Assembly: GCA_900316015.1 (NCBI GenBank)
Contig: ONBG01000009.1
Span: forward strand, 1 to 64,000
Reading direction: 5' to 3'
DNA length: 64,000 bases
Source: an uncultured Prevotella sp.
Lineage (GTDB): Bacteria; Bacteroidota; Bacteroidia; Bacteroidales; Bacteroidaceae
Below are positions 42,740-50,928 of this stretch, piece by piece (the first letter of the stretch is position 1; each line of letters starts with the position of its first letter). The notes beneath the pieces were generated by a model. It ran no database searches. It was not told the DNA's origin and saw only the letters and a list, made by a program, of their open reading frames with translations. A program made the position numbers and the translations under genes.

Positions 42740-43766
42740 CGACAATCTTCTTGGCTGTTGACAGGAGCCCACATGCCGCGTAGATGTCCTGTCCTCTACT
42801 GGCACGTATGGTCGTGAAGACACCATGGTGCGTCAGGTAGTCCCTGAAGGCCTCTATTTTCTTCTCATCCGTGCCATGGAGCGGTACATGGGGGATCTGG
42901 TGGAAGCGGATCAGGTTGACCCTGCAGTCCAGTCCCTTGAGCAATTTAACGATCTCCCGGGCGTGTGTCATCGAGTCGTTAAGTCCTCCAAAAAGGATAT
43001 ATTCGAACGACAGGCGGCGTTGGTGGGAGAAGTCGTAGTTCTTCAGCAATTCCACAATGTCCACAATCGAGTATCCTCGCTCAGCAGGCATCAGCTCTGC
43101 TCTCTGCTCCGGGATGGGGGAGTGCATGCTGATGGCCACCTGGCATTCGCTTTCTTCGAGGAATCTCTTGAGCTTTCCCTTGATGCCGACACTGCTCACG
43201 GTGATCCTTTTGGGGCTCCAGGCATAGCCATAGCTTGCCGTCAGGATTTCCGTGGCGCGGAGCACGTGGTCTAAGTTGTCCATTGGCTCTCCCTGTCCCA
43301 TGAAGACAATGTTCGTCAGTCGCTCTTGCTCAGGCAGGGAGTACACTTGGTTGAGAATGTCCCGAACGCTCAGTTCCCCTTCAAATCCCTGCTTGCCAGT
43401 CTGGCAGAACAGGCAGTTCATCTTGCATCCCACTTCACAGGAGACGCAGAGGGTTGCGCGGTCATCCTCCGGGATAAAGACAGTCTCCACGAATTTACCG
43501 TTTTCCGTAGGGAAAAGGTATTTGATGGTGCCATCCTTGGAATGCTGCGCGTCAATAGGCCCGGTGCACCCTATCTCGTAAATCTCTTCGAGACGGGCAC
43601 GGTTCTGCTTGGAAATGTTGGTCATCTCGTCAATGGAACGGACATGTTGCGTGTACATCCACTTCGCGATCTGCCCTCCCGTGAAAGCCGGCATTCCCAA
43701 TTGCCTTGCCACTTCCTTTAGTTCTGGAAGCGTCATCCCTAATAATGGTTTCTTTTCAGCGCTCAT
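42726..43766 (-). CDS. rlmN: Dual-specificity RNA methyltransferase RlmN
   Basis: 346 residues from the ATG at 43766. The radical SAM motif CKMNCLFC (CxxxCxxC), the preceding CVSCEVG, the SVGIKGKL and MGQGEPMDN motifs and a conserved cysteine in the C-terminal region (AACGLL) are intact. RlmN methylates A2503 of 23S rRNA and A37 of some tRNAs through a methyl-cysteine intermediate. A longer frame to 43964 runs over the divergent promoter and is not supported. It heads a four-gene run ending with the flippase-like gene. Confidence 0.96.
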   Translation of the reverse strand: MSAEKKPLLGMTLPELKEVARQLGMPAFTGGQIAKWMYTQHVRSIDEMTNISKQNRARLEEIYEIGCTGPIDAQHSKDGTIKYLFPTENGKFVETVFIPEDDRATLCVSCEVGCKMNCLFCQTGKQGFEGELSVRDILNQVYSLPEQERLTNIVFMGQGEPMDNLDHVLRATEILTASYGYAWSPKRITVSSVGIKGKLKRFLEESECQVAISMHSPIPEQRAELMPAERGYSIVDIVELLKNYDFSHQRRLSFEYILFGGLNDSMTHAREIVKLLKGLDCRVNLIRFHQIPHVPLHGTDEKKIEAFRDYLTHHGVFTTIRASRGQDIYAACGLLSTAKKIVDERR

Positions 43767-43789
43767 GAAAAATATGCATATTGATGCCG

Positions 43790-43797
43790 CAAAGTTA
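43790..43797 (-). promoter_or_regulatory. -7 element of the rlmN operon
   Basis: The minus strand reads TAACTTTG, a match to TAnnTTTG, 24 nt before the rlmN ATG. No good -33 was found. Confidence 0.6.
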
Positions 43798-43848
43798 ACA
43801 TTTTTAATTGATTTATCGTCTGTTAGTAGCGTATTTTTACGTTTTTCC

Positions 43849-43879
43849 TTTGTAATTCGTTCCTTTTCGATTATCTTTG
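43849..43879 (+). promoter_or_regulatory. Promoter of the GT-DUF4922-SpoIID gene
   Basis: TTTG at 43849-43852 and TATCTTTG at 43872-43879 are 19 bp apart, both full consensus. The leader to the ATG at 43906 is about 20 nt. This fixes the start, since the longer frame from 43609 would begin upstream of the promoter and inside rlmN. Confidence 0.85.
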
Positions 43880-43905
43880 CGGATAGAATTCCTATATATA
43901 ACGTG

Positions 43906-46900
43906 ATGAGAGAAAAAATTGATTGCTTCCTGCCTTGTCTCGACGTCGCCGCGTTGGCAGACACGCTTTCGGTGATGAGACAGAGTGGGATGGTGCAACA
44001 TATTCACTTATTAGTCACCGGGGATTATGCCCGGCAGGGGCAATTCCCCGGTGATTGCAACTTAGTGGTGGTCAACGATTGGACTTCCACGGACACGATC
44101 CTCAAGATCGGGCAGTATACGGATGCGGATTATGTCTTGTTGGGAAGGGGAACGGACCCTTTCTCTTTAGGTCTGTATGCCTTGGACCGTTTTCTTCAGG
44201 TAGGCGAGGACTCCCATGCCGCGATGGTCTATTCCGACTATGATATCTTGGAAGTGGGGGAAAAGAGGCAGCATCATCCGGTGTTGGACTATCAGGAAGG
44301 AAGCCTGCGGGCCCAGTTTGATTTCGGACCGCTGGTCTTGATCCGTGCCCAACTGCTGCATGACTATGCGGCACAGCCTCCTCAACCGGCTTATCAGCGG
44401 GCGGGATGGTATGACTTCCGGCTGTTCTTGAGTCGTCGAGGACATCTGTTCCATCTCAATGAATACCTGTATGCTTGTATGCCTGCTGCCGTAGCGCCAT
44501 TGCCTGAGGATGATATGGAGATGGAGAGGGCTCTTTCCCACCATCTGTCTGCAATAGGGGCGTTGTTGGATGCCTCTTATTACAGGCAGCCTGATTTCAA
44601 TGAGCAGCCCTTTGATGCCGAGGCTTCTGTTATCATTCCTGTCCTTAACAGGGAAAAGACCATCGCGGAAGCTGTCGCCTCGGCTTTAGGACAGAATACG
44701 TCCTTCGCGTTTAACGTGATTGTGGTGGACAACCATTCCACGGATGGCACGTCCCGGATCGTGGAGGAAATGGCAGAGAAAGACCACCGGTTGATCCATC
44801 TGATTCCATCGCGTACAGACCTGGAGATCGGAGGGTGCTGGAACATGGCCATTGCCGATGAGCGTTGTGGGAAGTTTGCCGTGCAGCTTGACAGCGATGA
44901 CTGCTATGCTTCGTCCAAGACCTTGCAACAGATCGTGGATGCTTTCTATGCACAACATGCAGGAATGGTCATCGGGTCTTACCGGAGATGTGACTTCAAC
45001 ATGAAACCTTTGTCGGGAGATCGAGTTGAACATCGTGAATGGACAAGCGAGAATGGCTGCAACACTGTGCTGCGGATGAATGGCATTGGGGCACCGCGGG
45101 CTTATTTCACGCCTTTGATCCGTCAGATCAAGTTCCCCAATGTCAGCTATGGCGAGGATTATGCCGTGGGATTGACGTTCAGTCGTCGCTACCGGATCGG
45201 CAGGATCTATGATGAAGTGTACCTTTGCAGAAGGTGGGAGGACAATGTAACGGCAAAACCTGACTCGCAACGGACGAATGCGCGTCAATTCTATAAGGAC
45301 AGGCTCCGTACCTTGGAACTCAAGGCAAGACAGCAGATGCTCTCTGGCAAGGCGGACAGTTTAGTGGACAGCGGCATTGAACGCTTCTTCAACTGGCAGC
45401 TGGAGAAATGGGAAGAGGCGCGCATGCATTATCGCGACCTGCACCAGACGATCGTCAAGGAACTTCCTTACGGCGATACCTTGCTGAAGGTGCAGTATAA
45501 CCCTGCTCGGATGGTCTCAACGGGAGCAAAGGTAGACAGGGAGAGCGTGTCGAAGCGTCCTTGCTTCCTTTGTCGGGCGAACCGCCCTGCCAAGCAGGAG
45601 GCGAAACAGTTGGATGAACAGTTTGAGCTGTTGGTGAATCCTTACCCTATTCTTCCCACGCATTTCACCATTCCCTCCAAGAAACATCTCCCACAACGTA
45701 TCTATCGGCATTATGGGGAGATCCATCAGGTGCTCACCCGGTATGGGGAGCTGACGGTATTCTACAACGGACCACAATGTGGGGCCTCTGCGCCAGACCA
45801 TCTGCATTTCCAAGCGGGCACGAGTGGGATCGTCCCTTTGCAAAGGGGATGGCAACGGTTAAGCCGTCAGGTAGAAGAGGTGATGGCCTTGAACGACCAT
45901 GAAGGCATTTTCGTGATCACCGGATACGTATGCCCGTGCTTCCTCGTCAGAAGCAGGACACTGGAAAACGACGTGGAGATGTTCAATCTCCTCTATGGTG
46001 CCATGAAGGAGGTTATGCCCTCTGTGGAGGAGCCGATGATGAACATCGTTGCATGGCGGTACAATGAGGATTATCTTTCCGTGGTGTTCCCTCGGGGAAA
46101 ACATCGCCCCGACTGCTTTAGGGCAGAGGGAAACCAGCAACTGATGGTCAGTCCTGGTGCCTTGGACATGGCAGGGTTGTTGATCATTCCACGGCGTGAG
46201 GATTTTGATCGTATCACGGCACAGGGGGCTGGACAGATCTTGGAAGAAGTCAGTATAACAGATGAGACCATGGCAGAAATCGTGAAGAAGCTCAAGTCAA
46301 ATGCCTCGCCCAAATCGGATGCTGAGGCGATGAAGATGAAGAAACAACCGGATGTGACCGTAGGCATTGTCAGCGGTGATAAGATCCATTTCACCTTGAA
46401 CAAGCCTTACTTAGCCAAGGGAGAGCAGATCATCGGGGATCAGGTGGTGGAATTTTCCGAAGGGGGCATCCTGTGGAATGGCAACCAATACCGGGAGCTT
46501 ACCTTCCGGCCGAAGTCGCAGGATGCTTCGTTCTCGCTGTATGACGTGACCATCGGCGTTAACTTCCATTGGGAGCGGCAGGAGACACAAGTCTTCCAAG
46601 GTGCCTTGCACCTTGTCGTGGAAGAGGACAAGATCTGCGCCATCAATGAACTGCCGGTAGAGAACTACTTGGAGAGCGTGATCTCCAGTGAGATGAGAGC
46701 TACCTCATCGCTGGAATTGCTGAAAGCACATGCTGTCATCTCACGGAGCTGGTTGCTTGCCCAGATGGAACGCAGGAAGAAAGCGCAGGAAGGGGGCGAC
46801 AATTTCTTCTCCTTTACCAAGAAGGAGGATGAGATCATTCGCTGGTACGACCGTGAGGACCATACCATCTTTGATGTTTGTGCCGATGATCACTGTCAGC

Positions 46901-47649
46901 GATACCAGGGAATCACGAAGGAAACCAGCCCGCATGTCGTCGAGGCGGTGAAAGCGACCCGGGGACAGATCCTCATGTCGGACGGGCAGATCTGCGATGC
47001 GCGCTTCAGCAAAAGCTGTGGGGGCGTCAGCGAGGAATACCAATACTGCTGGGACCACACGCCGAAGTCGTATCTGACCGCGGTCAGGGACTTGGATAAA
47101 GGGCAGGTACCCGACCTAACGATTGAGGAGAATGCTGAGAAATGGATCCGGTCTTGCCCCGACTCTTTCTGTAATACGCAAGACAAGAAGATCCTGTCGC
47201 AGGTCCTCAACGACTACGACCAGGAAACATCAGATTTCTATCGCTGGCATGTTACCTACACGCAGTCGCAACTCGCTGCCCTGATCAGTGGCAAGATGAA
47301 GATGGATTTTGGTGACATTCTCGACCTGGTTCCCTTGGCAAGGGGGAAGAGCGGTAGGATCTGGCGACTGAAGATCGTGGGGACCAAGCGGTCGTTTATC
47401 ATTGGAAAGGAACTGGAGATCAGGCGTACGCTGAGTGAGTCGCACCTATATAGCTCTGCCTTTGTCGTTGATAAGAGCCAGGTGGTGAACGGAGTTCCCC
47501 AGCAATTTGACATCCTTGGCGCAGGATGGGGGCATGGCGTGGGACTATGCCAGATCGGTGCCGCGGTCATGGGTGAGAAAGGCTATAAGTATGACCAGAT
47601 CCTGCTTCATTATTATCGTGGGGCGGAGATCAAAAGGATATATCGATAG
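43906..47649 (+). CDS. Multidomain fusion: glycosyltransferase - DUF4922 (GalT-like) - SpoIID/LytB
   Basis: 1247 residues. Residues 1-230 resemble a first glycosyltransferase-like domain. Residues about 240-490 are a GT-A family 2 domain (SVIIPVLNREKT, VVDNHSTDGT, and LDSDDC near 329). Residues about 540-770 match DUF4922, related to GalT/Ap4A phosphorylase: CFLC (Cys553, Cys556) and HLHFQ (His632, His634, Gln636). Residues about 860-1247 are a SpoIID domain with LPVENYLESVISSEM (Glu929), CGGVSE and GWGHGVGLCQ. SpoIID cleaves peptidoglycan strands lacking stem peptides. No signal peptide is seen although SpoIID normally works outside the cytoplasm. The AmpG-like gene follows without a gap. 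Confidence 0.85.
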   Translation: MREKIDCFLPCLDVAALADTLSVMRQSGMVQHIHLLVTGDYARQGQFPGDCNLVVVNDWTSTDTILKIGQYTDADYVLLGRGTDPFSLGLYALDRFLQVGEDSHAAMVYSDYDILEVGEKRQHHPVLDYQEGSLRAQFDFGPLVLIRAQLLHDYAAQPPQPAYQRAGWYDFRLFLSRRGHLFHLNEYLYACMPAAVAPLPEDDMEMERALSHHLSAIGALLDASYYRQPDFNEQPFDAEASVIIPVLNREKTIAEAVASALGQNTSFAFNVIVVDNHSTDGTSRIVEEMAEKDHRLIHLIPSRTDLEIGGCWNMAIADERCGKFAVQLDSDDCYASSKTLQQIVDAFYAQHAGMVIGSYRRCDFNMKPLSGDRVEHREWTSENGCNTVLRMNGIGAPRAYFTPLIRQIKFPNVSYGEDYAVGLTFSRRYRIGRIYDEVYLCRRWEDNVTAKPDSQRTNARQFYKDRLRTLELKARQQMLSGKADSLVDSGIERFFNWQLEKWEEARMHYRDLHQTIVKELPYGDTLLKVQYNPARMVSTGAKVDRESVSKRPCFLCRANRPAKQEAKQLDEQFELLVNPYPILPTHFTIPSKKHLPQRIYRHYGEIHQVLTRYGELTVFYNGPQCGASAPDHLHFQAGTSGIVPLQRGWQRLSRQVEEVMALNDHEGIFVITGYVCPCFLVRSRTLENDVEMFNLLYGAMKEVMPSVEEPMMNIVAWRYNEDYLSVVFPRGKHRPDCFRAEGNQQLMVSPGALDMAGLLIIPRREDFDRITAQGAGQILEEVSITDETMAEIVKKLKSNASPKSDAEAMKMKKQPDVTVGIVSGDKIHFTLNKPYLAKGEQIIGDQVVEFSEGGILWNGNQYRELTFRPKSQDASFSLYDVTIGVNFHWERQETQVFQGALHLVVEEDKICAINELPVENYLESVISSEMRATSSLELLKAHAVISRSWLLAQMERRKKAQEGGDNFFSFTKKEDEIIRWYDREDHTIFDVCADDHCQRYQGITKETSPHVVEAVKATRGQILMSDGQICDARFSKSCGGVSEEYQYCWDHTPKSYLTAVRDLDKGQVPDLTIEENAEKWIRSCPDSFCNTQDKKILSQVLNDYDQETSDFYRWHVTYTQSQLAALISGKMKMDFGDILDLVPLARGKSGRIWRLKIVGTKRSFIIGKELEIRRTLSESHLYSSAFVVDKSQVVNGVPQQFDILGAGWGHGVGLCQIGAAVMGEKGYKYDQILLHYYRGAEIKRIYR

Positions 47650-48942
47650 ATGAAGAAAAGAAACCCCTGGAGTTGGGTACCGACTCTATATTTCGCGGAA
47701 GGACTGCCCTATGTGGCAGTGACAGCGATCTCGTTGATCCTGTACAAGCAGTTGGGACTGCACAATGCGGAGATCACATTCTACCTGTCATGGCTGCTGC
47801 TTCCCTGGGTGATCAAGCCTTTGTGGTGCCCATTCATCAACTTGCTGCAGACCAAGCGTTGGTGGGTGGTGGCCATGGAACTGTTGATCGGTGCCGCCTT
47901 CGGGGGCGTGGCATTTACCATACCTACTTCCCTGTGGCTTCAAGGGACGTTGTTCTTCTTTTGGGTGATGGCGTTTGCCAGTATCACCCACGACTATGCT
48001 GCCGGGTGCTATTATATGGTGGAGATGGAAGAAACAAGCCACCACTGGCTTGTGCGCATCCGCTCCGCGTTCTTCTGCCTTGCCACCATCTTCGGACAAG
48101 GTATCTTGGTCATGGTTGCCGGCAACTTGCAAGTGATCTATCGCAACAGTATCAGCTATTCTTGGAGCCTGATGTTCTATGGAACCTGTGGGCTCTTGAT
48201 CGCCTTGTGGCTGTGGCATACGTATATTTTGCCGTTCTCCCGAGAGGATAGGGGAGGCGACGTGAGTTCTCCTGCCCAGGTATGGGAGGGGATCTGCCAC
48301 TCTTTTCAGTCGTTTTTCCATAAGCCTCATCTGGTAACCAGCCTTTGTTTCATCCTGTTCTTTATCTTGCCAGAGGGCTTGCTCTCCAAGGTCTCAGCCT
48401 TGTTCCTCATCGATGCTATCCATAATGGGGGCTTAGGGTTGTCTCCTCAGGAGTTTGGACTCGTCCAAGGTACGGTCGGGGTGATCGGGTTGTCATTCGG
48501 AGGGCTCATCGGAAGTATCGCGGTCAAGAAGGAGGGGATCGGCAAGTGGATCTGGCTGATGGCTTGTGCGGTAACGGTTCCTGACCTTTTCTACGCCTAT
48601 CTGAGCTCGGAACTTCCCAGGAGCTTGGCCGTCATCAGCGCGTCTGTTTTTCTTCAGCATTTTTGTTACGGGTTTGGCTATACCGCTTACGCCTTGTTCC
48701 TGATCTCTTTCAGTCGGGGCGAGGACAGCAATCGCCACTATGCGATCTGTGCGGGACTGATGTCCTTGTCATGGATGCTTTCTGGGATGTTCTCCGGAGC
48801 TTTGCAAGAGGCGGTCGGTTATCGTCGGTTCTTCTTGATCGTCATGGCATGTGGCATCGCCACGCTCATCGTCACGCTTTTCGTGAATATCCGTCCCACC
48901 TTTGGGCGGAAGGTCCCTGACGATGAGGACGTAGAAGAGTAA
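47650..48942 (+). CDS. AmpG-like MFS permease
   Basis: 430 residues with about 12 hydrophobic segments. The N-terminal motif WVPTLYFAEGLPY is typical of the AmpG group, which imports anhydromuropeptides from the periplasm for cell-wall recycling. Its ATG directly follows the stop codon of the SpoIID fusion gene, so the two are coupled. Uptake of muropeptides or anhydro-sugars released at the wall is the best guess; other MFS substrates are possible. Repeat array C begins 30 bp after its stop. Confidence 0.82.
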   Translation: MKKRNPWSWVPTLYFAEGLPYVAVTAISLILYKQLGLHNAEITFYLSWLLLPWVIKPLWCPFINLLQTKRWWVVAMELLIGAAFGGVAFTIPTSLWLQGTLFFFWVMAFASITHDYAAGCYYMVEMEETSHHWLVRIRSAFFCLATIFGQGILVMVAGNLQVIYRNSISYSWSLMFYGTCGLLIALWLWHTYILPFSREDRGGDVSSPAQVWEGICHSFQSFFHKPHLVTSLCFILFFILPEGLLSKVSALFLIDAIHNGGLGLSPQEFGLVQGTVGVIGLSFGGLIGSIAVKKEGIGKWIWLMACAVTVPDLFYAYLSSELPRSLAVISASVFLQHFCYGFGYTAYALFLISFSRGEDSNRHYAICAGLMSLSWMLSGMFSGALQEAVGYRRFFLIVMACGIATLIVTLFVNIRPTFGRKVPDDEDVEE

Positions 48943-48971
48943 AAAAGACACATCTCACAACCCATTTTCTA

Positions 48972-49059
48972 AAAGGTCATCTATTGCGTGGTAAAAGGTT
49001 ATCTAACGCTCGCTGAAAGGTTATCTAACGCACGCCAAAAGGTCATCTCCTGCTTTTGG
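48972..49059 (+). repeat. 22-bp-period direct repeat array C (4 units)
   Basis: AAAGG starts at 48972, 48994, 49016 and 49038, exactly 22 bp apart. The units read AAAGGTCATCT, AAAGGTTATCT, AAAGGTTATCT and AAAGGTCATCT. The last continues as CCTG like arrays A and B; the second and third share AACGC. The array lies between the AmpG-like gene and a hairpin terminator, in a convergent intergenic space. Confidence 0.85.
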
Positions 49060-49067
49060 AAAGAAAA

Positions 49068-49110
49068 CAAGTGCTGCATGCCTCTTTTATATTGTGGCAT
49101 GCAGCACTTG
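49068..49110 (-). terminator. Terminator of the metallophosphoesterase gene
   Basis: A perfect 15-bp stem (49068-49082 with 49096-49110) has a 13-nt loop. On the minus strand it is followed by GTTTTCTTTCC. It lies 32 bp past the minus-strand stop and also separates the convergent AmpG-like gene. Confidence 0.85.
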
Positions 49111-49142
49111 ATAGAATAGGATTGTATGTGTAATCCGTTGAT

Positions 49143-50912
49143 TTACTCTTCTTTATAATAATGCGCGAAATTAAAGAACGGTTGTGTGACCGCCTCATGG
49201 CTGGATGCTGTGTAGGTATTGCCATATCCGTCGGTGGCGGTGATGGTGATCGCTGCGTCTTTCCGCTTCGGCTCGTAATAATACAGGTGGTTCATGATTA
49301 GGTATCCGTTCGACTTGCTGACGAAGCGGTAGGATACCGACTCACTGTAGCGATGATGGTATCCGGTGGAGAAGGCATCCTGGCCTTGGTGGCTGATCCT
49401 TTTCATCGGGTAGGTCACGCCGTCCTCCGTGGCTGTCACCTTCCATCGGGAGTCGGCATTGAACACATTGGCGATGATGATACCTTTGTCTACGGGCAGG
49501 TCCCAGTCGGTTGTGTACTGTTCTCCATTAAAATCCGTGTCTGCCTTGAAAAGGGTCATCTGCCGTTTCCTGTCCCAGAAAGTCCCCTTATAGTAACAGT
49601 TCACGACTTGGGTCCCAGAAAAGCTGTAGACATAGTAGCCATTTGGCGTGCCGCAGATATTGATATTCGACTGCCATATATTGCCGCATGCAGCCGCGTG
49701 GCAGTGCTCCAAGAGGTGGCGGCCTTCGTATTCGATCTCGTGGTTGATCGCGAAATGTGTGTGCCCGCAGAAGAGTTCATATCCTCCCTTGAACTCATCA
49801 AGGAGCTTCAGGAGCGTGCTGAGCCGGGAACTGCTGTAATGTCCTTTCTCGCTTTCTAAGGGCAAGGGCGTTGCCTTGCTGTTAGGGCTATTGCCAAACG
49901 TGAAAGGGATATGGTAGCAGAAGATCACCTTCTTTTCTTTATCCGTGAGACTCAAGTCTTCGGTCAGCCATTTGACCTGGGCATTGGTAAGCTCTCCCGG
50001 GGAAAAATACCCACTGTGGATAAACTGGACGTTATTGAAGCAAACGTAGTGCTCATCCCCACGGTCGAAGGAGTAATCCGTCGGTCCCCAGTTTTCTTCC
50101 CATTTGTTGCGGTATACAGCTTTCCCGTCTTGGTCGTGGTTGCCGATGACAGAGAAAACGGTCATCCGCGACGAGCCTAAGGCTTCCCGGATCTGTCGTT
50201 CGAGGTTCGGGTTGTATCCCCCATAGTACTGAACGTCGTCGCCCATGCTGATCCCGTACACCGGTGTTGACATATTGGCGATCGTCCGTTTCACGTCAGC
50301 CATGGTCTCATCCGTGAATCGTGCCACGTCACTTTTCTGGATACGGTTGTCGTTGGGACCGGTATAATAGGGGTTGAAGGCATTGGTCACCTGTGGATCG
50401 CCGAACACGATCAGGTCATAACGCACCTCCTTGCCTAAGGGCAGGTGGGTCAGTCGGAAATTATAGATGCTCTTTCCCTTGGCAAGTCGCTGGTAGAAAG
50501 CTGCCGTGCGGTCGGTTTCCGAATGGACAGGCACCTCGCAATCGTTGGGGACAGTATAGTAGACAAACTTTGACAGTCGACCGCGGCGAAGCCTGTATCG
50601 CCCGAGGGAGTCTGTGCGAGTGCAATGATAGCAGTCGGACACGATCACGTCTCTCACTGGTCTTCCCTCCTCGTCGGTCAGGGTACCTGCGATAATGGTG
50701 TCCGTGTTCACGGCAACCACCTTCTTCTTGATGGCTTTCTTAGGTCGGGCAAGGGTATCCTTGGCTTCCTGTTTCTGAGGAGATGGTGCCGTAGGAGGGG
50801 TCTGTGGATCTTTCTGCTTACTGGATCGGTTGATCACGAAAGCAGAAATAACGAGTGCAGCGGCAAAGAGCACTGCACCCGTGATCCATGTCATTCTTTG
50901 GTTTTGTTTCAT
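49143..50912 (-). CDS. Membrane-anchored calcineurin-like metallophosphoesterase
   Basis: 589 residues. One N-terminal membrane helix (about 9-28) is followed by a Pro/Lys-rich linker and a small beta domain (GTLTDEEGRPVRDVIVSD, about 77-125). The phosphoesterase domain has the metal motifs FGDPQ (in place of the usual DxH), GDDVQYYG, GNHDQDG and GHTHFAINH. A C-terminal beta domain (about 440-589) matches the C-terminal region of this Bacteroidota subfamily. It probably acts in the periplasm on a phosphoester such as a nucleotide or lipid head group. It is 16 bp downstream of the dnaB-like gene. Confidence 0.87.
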   Translation of the reverse strand: MKQNQRMTWITGAVLFAAALVISAFVINRSSKQKDPQTPPTAPSPQKQEAKDTLARPKKAIKKKVVAVNTDTIIAGTLTDEEGRPVRDVIVSDCYHCTRTDSLGRYRLRRGRLSKFVYYTVPNDCEVPVHSETDRTAAFYQRLAKGKSIYNFRLTHLPLGKEVRYDLIVFGDPQVTNAFNPYYTGPNDNRIQKSDVARFTDETMADVKRTIANMSTPVYGISMGDDVQYYGGYNPNLERQIREALGSSRMTVFSVIGNHDQDGKAVYRNKWEENWGPTDYSFDRGDEHYVCFNNVQFIHSGYFSPGELTNAQVKWLTEDLSLTDKEKKVIFCYHIPFTFGNSPNSKATPLPLESEKGHYSSSRLSTLLKLLDEFKGGYELFCGHTHFAINHEIEYEGRHLLEHCHAAACGNIWQSNINICGTPNGYYVYSFSGTQVVNCYYKGTFWDRKRQMTLFKADTDFNGEQYTTDWDLPVDKGIIIANVFNADSRWKVTATEDGVTYPMKRISHQGQDAFSTGYHHRYSESVSYRFVSKSNGYLIMNHLYYYEPKRKDAAITITATDGYGNTYTASSHEAVTQPFFNFAHYYKEE

Positions 50913-50928
50913 TCTTTATCCTGATTGG

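Noticed and set aside
43609-43905. N-terminal extension of the SpoIID fusion gene
   Set aside because: This part is antisense to rlmN and lies upstream of the promoter at 43849-43879; its composition is not protein-like.
44167-44544. Minus-strand open frames inside the fusion gene
   Set aside because: They are antisense shadows of the GC-richer coding region.
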